The notes below the pieces were generated by a model that was not told the DNA's origin, ran no database searches, and was given only the letters and a program-made list of their open reading frames with translations. Below are positions 53,712 to 61,489 of a stretch of 64,000 nucleotides of DNA, one piece after another; position 1 is the stretch's first letter; the number at the start of each line of letters is the position of its first letter. Origin of the DNA: Myroides odoratus DSM 2801 (GTDB lineage Bacteria; Bacteroidota; Bacteroidia; Flavobacteriales; Flavobacteriaceae); NCBI RefSeq assembly GCF_000243275.1, contig NZ_CM001437.1:3483629-3547628 (forward strand), in the 5' to 3' direction. Made by a program: the position numbers and the translations under genes.

Positions 53712-54686
53712 TTAAAGTTCGATATTCCATTTAGGAGGAAAAAAATAATCTATATGACTGTTGTCTGGTTTATAAATCTGTTTAATACGTGTGCGGTTAG
53801 ATAAACCGTTAATATCTGGATGTGCTACTCTAGAATACTTATCTACTTCACAGAATAGGTTTTGACAATCTATAAGTTGAAGTTTCCTTCCACCTAATGT
53901 TTTAAAGTCTAAATTCTGTATCTCAAATTGTTGTTCTTGAATATCACACATATACATTATGATATCTTCAAATGTATAATCTCCATAATCATAAAAACAT
54001 TTTCTAATACCATCTTTTGCCCCTGGACCAGCTTTTACAAAATCCATTTCACTGAAGTTAGTTAGCTCACTATAATTTATATCTATAGTATATTGATAAG
54101 CTAAAAAACTACCAAAAGTAGGTGTCTCTAAAAGCGCTTTATATACTTCTTCCATATTTCTTGCATTTTCAATACAACTCAATAACTTACCATTTTGTAC
54201 GTATTTTCTCAATAGTTCTAGATGATTTTCATGTTTAAAAGTATGTCCAAATATACTTTTACCTGAAGTCATAATATATGCACCAGAGTATATAACTTCT
54301 TTAGCTTCTTTAGCCTCTGTAAGTAATCTGCTATATAATTGTGAGTCAAAATTATTTAACGTAATATCACCAAAATGGGTCTCTAGTAACTCCCACGTAG
54401 ATATTTTATTGAAAATTTTGAACAATAGTATACGAAATAAAAGGTCATTTTGGGTATATGTTGTACCTTCTTTATAAATAACATTACGGATTAAATATTG
54501 ACTAACACGATCAGAAGCGCGATAAACATTTGTAAAACGATGACGATCTAAAATGGGATCTTCTGTTAGCGGAATAATATTATTAATTTTATTAAAAAAT
54601 ACTTCTTGTCGTTTGGTAGCAAACTTCCAATATGTATCAAAAACTATACTTTTTTTGGGTTTATTTAATTTTTTAATTATTTCCAT
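53712..54686 (-). CDS. Thymine-hypermodification kinase-helical protein (5-hmdU DNA kinase/aGPT-pyrophosphorylase-like)
   Basis: The ATG at 54686 is used; the frame also opens at a TTG six bases upstream. FDTYWKFATKRQEVFFNKI, HRFTNVYRASDRVSQYLIR, LLFRILLFKIFNKISTWELL and KAGPGAKDGIRKCF are the marks of the domain proposed for enzymes that process hypermodified thymine in phage DNA (hydroxymethyl-dU kinase helical domain, putrescinyl/glutamyl-thymine enzymes). Predicted activity is on DNA bases with bulky thymine changes. Last gene of the operon, 55 bases after the MazG-like gene. Prediction by motif; no activity shown. Confidence 0.7.
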   Translation of the reverse strand: MEIIKKLNKPKKSIVFDTYWKFATKRQEVFFNKINNIIPLTEDPILDRHRFTNVYRASDRVSQYLIRNVIYKEGTTYTQNDLLFRILLFKIFNKISTWELLETHFGDITLNNFDSQLYSRLLTEAKEAKEVIYSGAYIMTSGKSIFGHTFKHENHLELLRKYVQNGKLLSCIENARNMEEVYKALLETPTFGSFLAYQYTIDINYSELTNFSEMDFVKAGPGAKDGIRKCFYDYGDYTFEDIIMYMCDIQEQQFEIQNLDFKTLGGRKLQLIDCQNLFCEVDKYSRVAHPDINGLSNRTRIKQIYKPDNSHIDYFFPPKWNIEL

Positions 54687-54741
54687 AAACAATAAAAGCT
54701 GGAAATTAAATCCAGCTTTACTATATAAAATGTTATTTTGA

Positions 54742-55314
54742 TTAATTCAATTTTTCAAATTTAATTGTTTTATTTGTTGTGTCAAATAAAACTTGTCCTC
54801 CTTTATAAAGTAAAAGTAATCTGAAAACTCTATACGACTCATAGATTGCCTTTTTCCAATCATCAATAGTTTTTGATTGAACTTCAAATGGAGTGGTCAT
54901 CTCTTTAATTATAGCAAGCAAATCTAAATCAATATCTTCAATGTTTTTGAAAAAATCTTTATTTTTAGCTCGGCTAAAAATCATTAAAGAAATACATTCT
55001 TCTGTAATAGCCGCTCTAGCACCATCTTCTATTCTATCTATATCGAAATCACTTTTTCTTTTTCTTTTCATCATTGAACGAGTACAAGGTGACCAGTCTA
55101 ACATAGCGGCAAATGTAAAATGAAAAATATCATGATAGCGATATCCATCATGGGTATAGGAATTATCATCTATAGTATCACCAACCTGAATATTATCTAA
55201 AGTAACTTTTACTTGAGGGTAGTTTAAACAATTATACTCCTCAAATCTTACTATAAAGTTTTGAGGTAAGTTTTCATTTTTATATAAGCTTGTATGTTTA
55301 TTATTGCTTAACAT
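54742..55314 (-). CDS. MazG-like NTP pyrophosphohydrolase
   Basis: The core has THDGYRYHDIFHFTFAAMLD, a stretch of basic residues (MMKRKRKSD), and IEDGARAAITEECISLMIF with the paired acidic residues (E105, E106) typical of all-alpha NTP pyrophosphatases of the MazG group. It would cut a nucleoside triphosphate to the monophosphate, perhaps a modified dNTP. The gene overlaps the dCTP-deaminase-fold gene by 14 bases. Assignment by pattern. Confidence 0.65.
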   Translation of the reverse strand: MLSNNKHTSLYKNENLPQNFIVRFEEYNCLNYPQVKVTLDNIQVGDTIDDNSYTHDGYRYHDIFHFTFAAMLDWSPCTRSMMKRKRKSDFDIDRIEDGARAAITEECISLMIFSRAKNKDFFKNIEDIDLDLLAIIKEMTTPFEVQSKTIDDWKKAIYESYRVFRLLLLYKGGQVLFDTTNKTIKFEKLN

Positions 55315-56152
55315 CTTTAGAATAAACTTTTTTTAAAGAGTCTTGTTTGTACAAAGATAAAAAAATTCTCTCTAACTTATCTAATCTTTCATTAGTTATT
55401 TTGTTTTCAATACTTTTAACCCCTTCATTATAAGCATTAATATCTTTACCTTTGTTTATCCAAAAGGCTATATTAAGTGTTACTAATAAAGTAATACCTA
55501 TAGAAACAGCCCAAAGTACTTTTTCGTTTTTTAGAGAGTTAGTATTTTCAACGCTTGCTATTTTATTTTCATTTAGTTTTATTTTCGATAAAAGCTCATG
55601 TGGAGATGCAATTTCACCATTAATTAATGGTGATGTATATTTCGAATCAATACTATTTTGATTTTGATGAGAGTTGTTTTTATAAATATACTCTTCACCT
55701 AAAGGGTTTTTTAACTCGCTAAACCAAATCAAAAAATATTGTTTCCCTTTAGTTAATTGAATTTTAGAAGGACTAGCGTTATAAACTGAAAAAAGTAATT
55801 TGCCTTTAAATCCTGGGTCAACATGGAATCCTGATACATTTATTAAACCTTTTAGTTTCTCAGTAGCTTTAATTGAAATAAAACCTAACAAATTATTTGG
55901 TACTTTGACGACTTCCTCAGTTAATAGTAAAGCGAATTGCCCTGGATTAATCGTAATAACATCATTCTTATCATCTAAATATGTTTTAATTTTATTTTCA
56001 TTATCTGTCAAGTATACTTCATTTCCAAGACTTAATTCGTATGAAGCTTGTTTTATTCTACTAGGTTTATAATTGCATTTGTGTTCATCATTCAGTATAA
56101 TTTTCCCATATACTAATAATCGTGCTAAATCTTGTCCTCCAATAAATGCCAT
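55301..56152 (-). CDS. dCTP deaminase/dUTPase-fold protein with membrane anchor
   Basis: Residues 1-150 follow the trimeric dCTP deaminase/dUTPase fold: INPGQFALLLTEEVVKVP, FISIKATEKLKGL, NVSGFHVDPGFKGKLLFSVYN, and the strand KQYFLIWFSEL. Where E. coli Dcd has its catalytic Glu in VLEFYN this protein reads LFSVYN, so deamination may be lost and it may bind, trap or sense nucleotides; the alignment is by eye. Residues 212-232 form a transmembrane helix, followed by a coiled-coil tail, which is unusual for the fold. It may hold a complex at the membrane. Confidence 0.75.
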   Translation of the reverse strand: MAFIGGQDLARLLVYGKIILNDEHKCNYKPSRIKQASYELSLGNEVYLTDNENKIKTYLDDKNDVITINPGQFALLLTEEVVKVPNNLLGFISIKATEKLKGLINVSGFHVDPGFKGKLLFSVYNASPSKIQLTKGKQYFLIWFSELKNPLGEEYIYKNNSHQNQNSIDSKYTSPLINGEIASPHELLSKIKLNENKIASVENTNSLKNEKVLWAVSIGITLLVTLNIAFWINKGKDINAYNEGVKSIENKITNERLDKLERIFLSLYKQDSLKKVYSKDVKQ

Positions 56153-56154
56153 AT

Positions 56155-57084
56155 TTAAACCTTAAATTTATTTAGTCCTTTCATTAATAAATACATTATT
56201 TGATGGATATTTTTACTTGTAAATAATACCTCATTTTCTTCTTCACTCAGTCCATTTAATTCAGACAAATTTTTTACGTCGAATTTTGACAACTCTGCTT
56301 TTAATACATCATAGTCTGTATAGTCACATTTAGAACTAACGTAATCTTTAAACTCACTTAAAAAACTTGTATCGTATTGAAAATCATTTGTCAATTCCTT
56401 GACTTTTTCTCCTTTAATAAGTTTAATTAATCTTTCAGTTGCTCCACCAAATGCTCCAACCAAATATAGGGGTTTATTGTCTTTCAATGTGTAAAGGGCC
56501 TCTTCAATAACACCAGGTATATACCCCAGATAATTTTTGATTTTACCTCCAACTATTATTCTTGCCGTACAATCTTTAGCCATTTGGATTCTCATTTCTT
56601 TAAAACACTCAGAATAAATGTATCTATGCTCAAAATTAGTTTTAGGATTATAACTTATGTTATAATCTATATTTAAACCCTTTGGAGGAATAACTTCATT
56701 TATTTCGATATTTTTGGATAGGAAATGAATTCTAGTACCTTGTGTTAATCCTTTTGTATTAGGGAAAACAAAATAATTGACAAATCCAGAAGTTTCATCA
56801 TCCATTCTTTTGTATTGATTTGATAGTTCTGAAAATAACGTAGTAAAACCATTTTGTCTTAAATCTCCACCATATAAAGCTTTCCCATCATTAGCAATTA
56901 TATACCTGGCAATTTCAATAGTAATATCATTTAAATGTTGGATAGTGAACCCTAATTTTTCTAAATCTTCATTTTCGGATACTGATATTGCAATTGATTT
57001 ATTTGTTAAAAACTTTTTTTTAATGCGTTTAATTTGCTCCTTTTCTACTGTTTTCTGTATTCCCGAAGTATTGATTTCTTCCAT
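56155..57084 (-). CDS. SLOG-domain protein (predicted nucleotide-ligand sensor)
   Basis: The ATG at 57084 (MEEINTSGIQ) is preferred to a TTG 12 bases upstream. Two Rossmann-like segments carry the SLOG signatures: SIAISVSENEDLEKLGFTIQH, then AIIANDGKALYGGDLRQNGFT with a glycine-rich turn, and later ARIIVGGKIKNYLGYIPGVI with GVIEEALYTL and LVGAFGGATERLI. SLOG domains are thought to bind or release NAD- or nucleotide-type ligands and often sit beside TIR effectors. Its place right after the TIR genes fits a sensor or regulator. The exact subclass is unclear. Confidence 0.7.
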   Translation of the reverse strand: MEEINTSGIQKTVEKEQIKRIKKKFLTNKSIAISVSENEDLEKLGFTIQHLNDITIEIARYIIANDGKALYGGDLRQNGFTTLFSELSNQYKRMDDETSGFVNYFVFPNTKGLTQGTRIHFLSKNIEINEVIPPKGLNIDYNISYNPKTNFEHRYIYSECFKEMRIQMAKDCTARIIVGGKIKNYLGYIPGVIEEALYTLKDNKPLYLVGAFGGATERLIKLIKGEKVKELTNDFQYDTSFLSEFKDYVSSKCDYTDYDVLKAELSKFDVKNLSELNGLSEEENEVLFTSKNIHQIMYLLMKGLNKFKV

Positions 57085-57086
57085 TT

Positions 57087-58271
57087 TTAATAGCAATTTA
57101 AATTTGTTGGTGTCGTGAAATTTATTTTTTCATCTAATTCGTTTAAGATATCTAACTCTTCTATACCAAGAGGAGGGTCAGGATATAATACAATTAATTG
57201 CTTGTCATCAGTTGATATTTTTTTTATGTGAACATAATTGAATAATTCAGGAGGAGATGAAATTCCTAACACACTGTATTGATCAGTATTTATTAATTTT
57301 GAATATTGCTCTAGAAGTAATAATTGATATCTATTATTTAGTACTTGATATAATGTTAAATTAACTATTCTGTAAAATGATACAACTTCATCATCTATTA
57401 ATACTGTTGTTGGCATATTTCCTAAATAGGGAAACGCTCTTCTTTCTCCCTTCCTAATATTATTAACTACAACAATTGGTGATTTAGACTTCTTGGCAAG
57501 TAGAACTTCTCGTCTACACCATTCTCTGTCAGAGTATTCATCTGTTTGAAAAACCACAAGTGCTGACTTTGTTATTTCTTGCTCAAATTGAGCATCAAAT
57601 TCGTAACCATTAGCAATATCAACAGTGTCAAAAAATACATCAAGTTTTAAATTATGCTCAATAAATCTTTTAAATTTGAGGGCAATTTCTTCCCCATCTT
57701 TCTTTGCATGACTTAGGAATAATTTTACTGGCGACCCTATTCGTTGACTTTCTTTATCTTCTTGTTTATCTTGAAAATTCCATATCAAACGGCTTAGATC
57801 GTGAAGAAGTTCGCTTTTAATTTTATTAATACATTTTTCTTGATCAGCAGATTTATTAATATTAAGAGGGTCTCCAAAATATTTGATTGCATCAGTAAAT
57901 TGAAGTTTATTTAATCCGCAATTTATATTGTACGCATGCTCAAAAAGTTTGATAGGGAAAATTCTATTACTATCATTTGCCTGTTTAACAATTTCACGAG
58001 TATAATTTTTTAAATGATCATCTAAAAAATATTCTTCGTCTATTAAAAGTATAATAGCATTCTTTTCTGCATCATTATAATTAATTGAGAGAGGCATATT
58101 ATCTTCCAATTTTATAAATCTAAAATAAACTGGAATATTAAGCCCTCTAGATAATGGATTATTAAAATCTCTACAAAAGGCTGTGTATAGTTCTTCTGCA
58201 ATTGTCTTTCCAAAACCAAAATTAGGATGCCAAATTACATAGATATTTAAGGGATATTTAAAATCTTTCAT
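57087..58271 (-). CDS. TIR-domain protein with a second TIR-like N-terminus
   Basis: A 394-residue protein. Residues 1-115 resemble a degenerate TIR (NIYVIWHPNFGFGKTIAEEL, KNAIILLIDEEYFLD). Residues 182-300 are a clear TIR: VKLFLSHAKKDGEE, DVFFDTVDIANGYEF, ALVVFQTDEYSDREWCRRE with the probable catalytic Glu at position 255, and SKSPIVVV. NAD cleavage or NAD-derived signalling is the usual TIR role in bacterial immunity. The last 90 residues are a separate C-terminal part. It overlaps the upstream gene by 14 bases and is two bases from the SLOG gene. Confidence 0.82.
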   Translation of the reverse strand: MKDFKYPLNIYVIWHPNFGFGKTIAEELYTAFCRDFNNPLSRGLNIPVYFRFIKLEDNMPLSINYNDAEKNAIILLIDEEYFLDDHLKNYTREIVKQANDSNRIFPIKLFEHAYNINCGLNKLQFTDAIKYFGDPLNINKSADQEKCINKIKSELLHDLSRLIWNFQDKQEDKESQRIGSPVKLFLSHAKKDGEEIALKFKRFIEHNLKLDVFFDTVDIANGYEFDAQFEQEITKSALVVFQTDEYSDREWCRREVLLAKKSKSPIVVVNNIRKGERRAFPYLGNMPTTVLIDDEVVSFYRIVNLTLYQVLNNRYQLLLLEQYSKLINTDQYSVLGISSPPELFNYVHIKKISTDDKQLIVLYPDPPLGIEELDILNELDEKINFTTPTNLNCY

Positions 58272-59046
58272 TTGTATTTTCTTTCATTTGAAGTCTAGAG
58301 TTATCTCTAGCATCATAGTTAGTATTTCTTTTTTCAAATGCAAGCTCAATATACTCCTGCATTTTTACTCTATCATATGTCCAATCTCGGATGATTGCAT
58401 AATCACTTTCAAGGTTATCAGAAAGTCTAGCAGGGATTAAGCTGGAGTGGTAAGTTTCTTTTTTAAAGTCAGGATGAGTAGGTAAAAGTATACCTAAAAT
58501 TCCTGCACATTTATCTCCAACTTTAGGATTTAAAGCCCCAGATATTTCCCAATCAATGTGTTTTCGATATTTTGTGTTTGGTCCAATTAATACAATTAAG
58601 ACTGTAGTATCAGCTAAAAAACCCTTCTGGATCAATTGCTTTATATATCCATCAGAATTATCAGGATTAATATCACCATCTTCAACAGATTTATGAATTA
58701 TTAAATCACTAAATAAATTCTTAAATTCCTCTTTATACTTTTGATCATCGTGATGGTAATAACTTATAAATGTCTTTCTTTTAACAATGTTTTTTGGAAC
58801 AACTTTCCAACTAAATATTTTTCCATCATATGAAAAATCACCTATTTTACTCCAATCACCTCCTTTATTTTTCTTAATAGAACAAAGCGTTTTTCCCAAC
58901 AATACCTCTTTAACCATCCAGCTTCTATCCTGTTCATAAGATTGGTCAGATATGGCATCGCCATGGTCGTTATGATAGATTATATTATCAATGAACCCAT
59001 TTTCATTCAAAGATAGTTTAGTAACACAGTAATCTGCCCATTTCAT
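58258..59046 (-). CDS. DUF3892 domain fused to a ThsB-like TIR domain
   Basis: Residues 1-82 match DUF3892: ADYCVTKLSLNENGFIDNII and a later EVLLGKTLCSIKK. Residues 89-245 are a TIR-like domain of the MTH538/ThsB type: KRKTFISYYHHDDQKYKEEF, DTTVLIVLIGPNTKYRKHID, then WEISGALN with Glu 167 in the position of the catalytic acid. ThsB-type TIR proteins make a signalling nucleotide after phage infection. The DUF3892 fusion is unusual and may supply a sensor. It lies two bases before the next TIR gene. Confidence 0.75.
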   Translation of the reverse strand: MKWADYCVTKLSLNENGFIDNIIYHNDHGDAISDQSYEQDRSWMVKEVLLGKTLCSIKKNKGGDWSKIGDFSYDGKIFSWKVVPKNIVKRKTFISYYHHDDQKYKEEFKNLFSDLIIHKSVEDGDINPDNSDGYIKQLIQKGFLADTTVLIVLIGPNTKYRKHIDWEISGALNPKVGDKCAGILGILLPTHPDFKKETYHSSLIPARLSDNLESDYAIIRDWTYDRVKMQEYIELAFEKRNTNYDARDNSRLQMKENTNERF

Positions 59047-59048
59047 AA

Positions 59049-59591
59049 TTAATAATTTTCAGTAATTAAACTATCCATTACAGTTAATAATGGATTAGTA
59101 GCATTTCTATAATTAAATGTTTTTTGACTTTCAAAAAGTTGCACCATCTTTTCATCTATATTATTTGAAATAAATTCATTAATATCATAAATATCTCTAA
59201 TAATAGTAGCAGATCTTACATACTCAGGTAATCCGCCTTTATCAATTCCTTTTAAGCATAAAACATACAAATCTGTTTTATCATGTCCGTAGCCTATTTC
59301 AAAAGGTACCCAATTAGAATGTAACGTATTTGGTGAAACTAATACTATCATATGTGAGCTATTATTTATTCCTTTTTTAATAGAATCAGTAACAGCTTTA
59401 GCATTATTAGACTGATGATGAATCTTTAAGTCGTTATCATAGGCATCGAAATAAACATCTATTCCTGAATCTATAAAATAATCTGCAATTATCTTTGCTG
59501 CATCTTTGTCTTTTTGTTGGTGAGATATAAATATGCATTTTACTCCAGAATACAAAATCTTGTTTCTAGTGCCATATCGGTTTAAAGCCAT
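59049..59591 (-). CDS. TIR-domain protein
   Basis: A single TIR domain of about 160 residues: KCIFISHQQKDKDAAKIIAD, IDVYFDAYDND, SSHMIVLVSPNTLHSNWVPF and Glu 98 (FEIGYG), the likely catalytic acid. The last 40 residues are helical and could be the interaction part. It should cleave NAD or make a signal. The gene touches the Nmad2 gene at its start. Confidence 0.82.
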   Translation of the reverse strand: MALNRYGTRNKILYSGVKCIFISHQQKDKDAAKIIADYFIDSGIDVYFDAYDNDLKIHHQSNNAKAVTDSIKKGINNSSHMIVLVSPNTLHSNWVPFEIGYGHDKTDLYVLCLKGIDKGGLPEYVRSATIIRDIYDINEFISNNIDEKMVQLFESQKTFNYRNATNPLLTVMDSLITENY

Positions 59592-60212
59592 TTAGAATAA
59601 TTTTATTTGTTTGTAAGTTTCCCAATGTATTGGGATGTCAATTAAACCACAACCAAAGTCTTCAGTTATTTTAGTTATTAATTCAAGCGCTAAGTCTTTG
59701 TTAATAACTGTTTTGTAGTCTCTATCTATTACATTATTAGAAGGACATAACTCTGAATATTTGGTAGGTACTTTCCATGTTTTTTTTCCAAAATATGTAA
59801 ATGTATTAGAAATTAAGACGTACTTTCCGCTTAGATCTTGTTTTTGATTTTTTATGTTAGCTTTTCCATCATAATCACTATGGTGAGAATCTAGTTGTAC
59901 CCATTCATTGTTTTCATTATTATAAATATTATCACCATGTATTTGTTTTAAGCTTCCATTTAAAACTGGTTTTTTATTTTGGAATCTAGGGTCTTGCCAA
60001 TACTCTTCAAATGTCATTTTTTCAGTTATTTTCATTATAAAAATAATATGGTATAATAGATTTATTTCAACTGAACCAGTTCCAATTATCCAATCGCCAA
60101 CAGAAGCTTTCCGTCTTAAATGTGGTTTACAACATGCTAATGTGCAATACTCCCCAAATGGATTTGGAGCAAAACCATAATCACGAGTCATTTTGTATGA
60201 AAAGATATTCAT
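59592..60212 (-). CDS. Nmad2 (nucleotide-modification-associated) domain protein
   Basis: The N-terminus NIFSYKMTRDYGFAPNPFGE, followed by YCTLACCKPHLRRKASVGDW and IIGTGSVEINLLYHIIFIMK, is the Nmad2 signature. The rest (KITEKMTFEEYWQDPRFQNK, KYVLISNTFTYFGKK) completes the fold. Nmad domains were proposed to act with enzymes that make or read modified nucleobases. It starts on the stop codon of the ThsB-like gene, so translation is coupled. Biochemical role not established. Confidence 0.8.
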   Translation of the reverse strand: MNIFSYKMTRDYGFAPNPFGEYCTLACCKPHLRRKASVGDWIIGTGSVEINLLYHIIFIMKITEKMTFEEYWQDPRFQNKKPVLNGSLKQIHGDNIYNNENNEWVQLDSHHSDYDGKANIKNQKQDLSGKYVLISNTFTYFGKKTWKVPTKYSELCPSNNVIDRDYKTVINKDLALELITKITEDFGCGLIDIPIHWETYKQIKLF

Positions 60213-60694
60213 TATTGACAGCTAATTCTATTAACATGATTTACAGGTGTTCTGGGAGTTCCATTTGAGTTACACCACCCTACATCTTTTCCTTCTATGG
60301 CGTCTATTATTTTTTCAGAGTTCCAGCCAATTAAACCATCTCCGAATTTCTCCAAATTTTCAGGAATATCTGAGTCTTTCCCTCCATGCATGAACACACC
60401 TATAATTCTTTTACCTAACTTAGCAGCTTGTTCGATTTCCCAATTTACCCACTTTCTAGTATGAGTTTGAGATCCAATTAAAACAATTACAGTACCTGCC
60501 CAACGCATTTTCATCCGTAATAGCCTCTTTAACGTTTGCTCAGGTATTTGTTTTTTATTTAATCTATCTTGATTTTTAGGATTAGCTCTTATAGAACTAT
60601 TTCGAATACCATAGTCTTTCCCTGATAAAAGTTTTGTAAAGTTCGTAACTGCATCATCATCTTTATGATGGTGACTAATAAAAACATTTTTCAC
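60212..60694 (-). CDS. ThsB-like TIR domain protein (first gene of the operon)
   Basis: The 160 residues begin KNVFISHHHKDDDAVTNFTK and continue with SSIRANPKNQDRLNKKQIP, MRWAGTVIVLIGSQTHTRKW and VNWEIEQAAKLGKR with Glu 86 at the catalytic-acid position. This is the MTH538/DUF1863 type of TIR fold, of which ThsB of the Thoeris system is the best known. The start codon is GTG at 60694, with no ATG nearby. It would produce a signal molecule when phage infection is sensed. No ThsA-like SIR2 protein is present. Confidence 0.8.
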   Translation of the reverse strand: MKNVFISHHHKDDDAVTNFTKLLSGKDYGIRNSSIRANPKNQDRLNKKQIPEQTLKRLLRMKMRWAGTVIVLIGSQTHTRKWVNWEIEQAAKLGKRIIGVFMHGGKDSDIPENLEKFGDGLIGWNSEKIIDAIEGKDVGWCNSNGTPRTPVNHVNRISCQ

Positions 60695-60721
60695 TAATAA
60701 AAATATAAAATTAATAAAAGA

Positions 60722-60729
60722 TAAATATA
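60722..60729 (-). promoter_or_regulatory. Possible -7 box of the TIR operon
   Basis: On the minus strand TATATTTA differs from TANNTTTG only in the last base and lies 27 bases before the GTG start. Confidence 0.3.
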
Positions 60730-60879
60730 CTTAATATTAACATAATAAACTAAAAGAAAAATGTGAGACTATTATAAAACTGAGGGAGGTTTATAATTAC
60801 TTAATAATTAAAAGATAATTTAATTATTGGGTACACTCTTTTTCAATCTCCCAAGTCAACCTAGCCCCCAAAGCATCCT

Positions 60880-60887
60880 TATATTTG
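60880..60887 (+). promoter_or_regulatory. -7 box of the gene at 60907
   Basis: TATATTTG fits TANNTTTG, 19 bases before the ATG. No -33 TTG is seen at the standard distance. Confidence 0.45.
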
Positions 60888-60906
60888 ATTAAAAGAAATT
60901 TGGTTC

Positions 60907-61380
60907 ATGTTGGATGTGAAAACTTTAGTTACAATCGCTCTTCCTATTTTGGGAGCTATTATAGGTTATTTTATAAAATCTTCAATAGATAAAAAACAAG
61001 CACTTTTATCTGAAGTTTCAAAAGAACGAAGAGAACATTATCAAGGATTTGTTGACTTAATGATTGAACTATTTAGCAATACAAAATCTGGAAAAAAAAC
61101 TCCTGATAATGAGTTGGTGTTAAAATTATACACATTTTATAAAAAGTATATTTTATATGCTTCTCCTAAAGTTATCAATAGTTTCTCAGACTATTTTCAA
61201 TACTTGTATAAGTATAGTGAAAATAACGGTGTAGTAGATTCAAATGTACAATTGAGAAAGCTTACTAGAGTAATGATGGCGATGAGAACTGATTTAGGGT
61301 TGTCAAATAAGAATTTAGAAAAGGATGGAGAGAAGATTTTGCGTGCCTTATTAAAAGACTTTGATGATATAATTAAATAG
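60907..61380 (+). CDS. Small membrane-anchored protein, 157 aa
   Basis: An N-terminal helix (LVTIALPILGAIIGYFI) without a cleavage site anchors it in the inner membrane, followed by a coiled stretch (SIDKKQALLSEVSKERREHYQ) and a helical domain with VDLMIELFSN, LVLKLYTFYKKYILYASPKV and MRTDLGLSNKNLE. Proteins of this build are scattered singly in many bacteria. It is divergent from the TIR operon and may be unrelated. Function unknown. Confidence 0.65.
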   Translation: MLDVKTLVTIALPILGAIIGYFIKSSIDKKQALLSEVSKERREHYQGFVDLMIELFSNTKSGKKTPDNELVLKLYTFYKKYILYASPKVINSFSDYFQYLYKYSENNGVVDSNVQLRKLTRVMMAMRTDLGLSNKNLEKDGEKILRALLKDFDDIIK

Positions 61381-61443
61381 AATATACGCTTCTTTTCACA
61401 TATATCACTGACATCTTAAAAAACATAATCCCTTAAGAATAAT

Positions 61444-61468
61444 AAAAAAACGCCCATAAGGCGTTTTT
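61444..61468. terminator. Bidirectional intrinsic terminator
   Basis: AAAAACGCC, a five-base loop and GGCGTTTTT, with A and T runs, lie between the plus-strand 157-aa gene and the minus-strand mnmE. Confidence 0.9.
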
Positions 61469-61489
61469 ATACTATATGAGTAAAGTAAC

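Noticed and set aside
60212..60694. Call of a classical Thoeris system
   Set aside because: ThsB-like TIR genes are present but no ThsA-type SIR2 or Macro effector; the rest of the operon does not fit.
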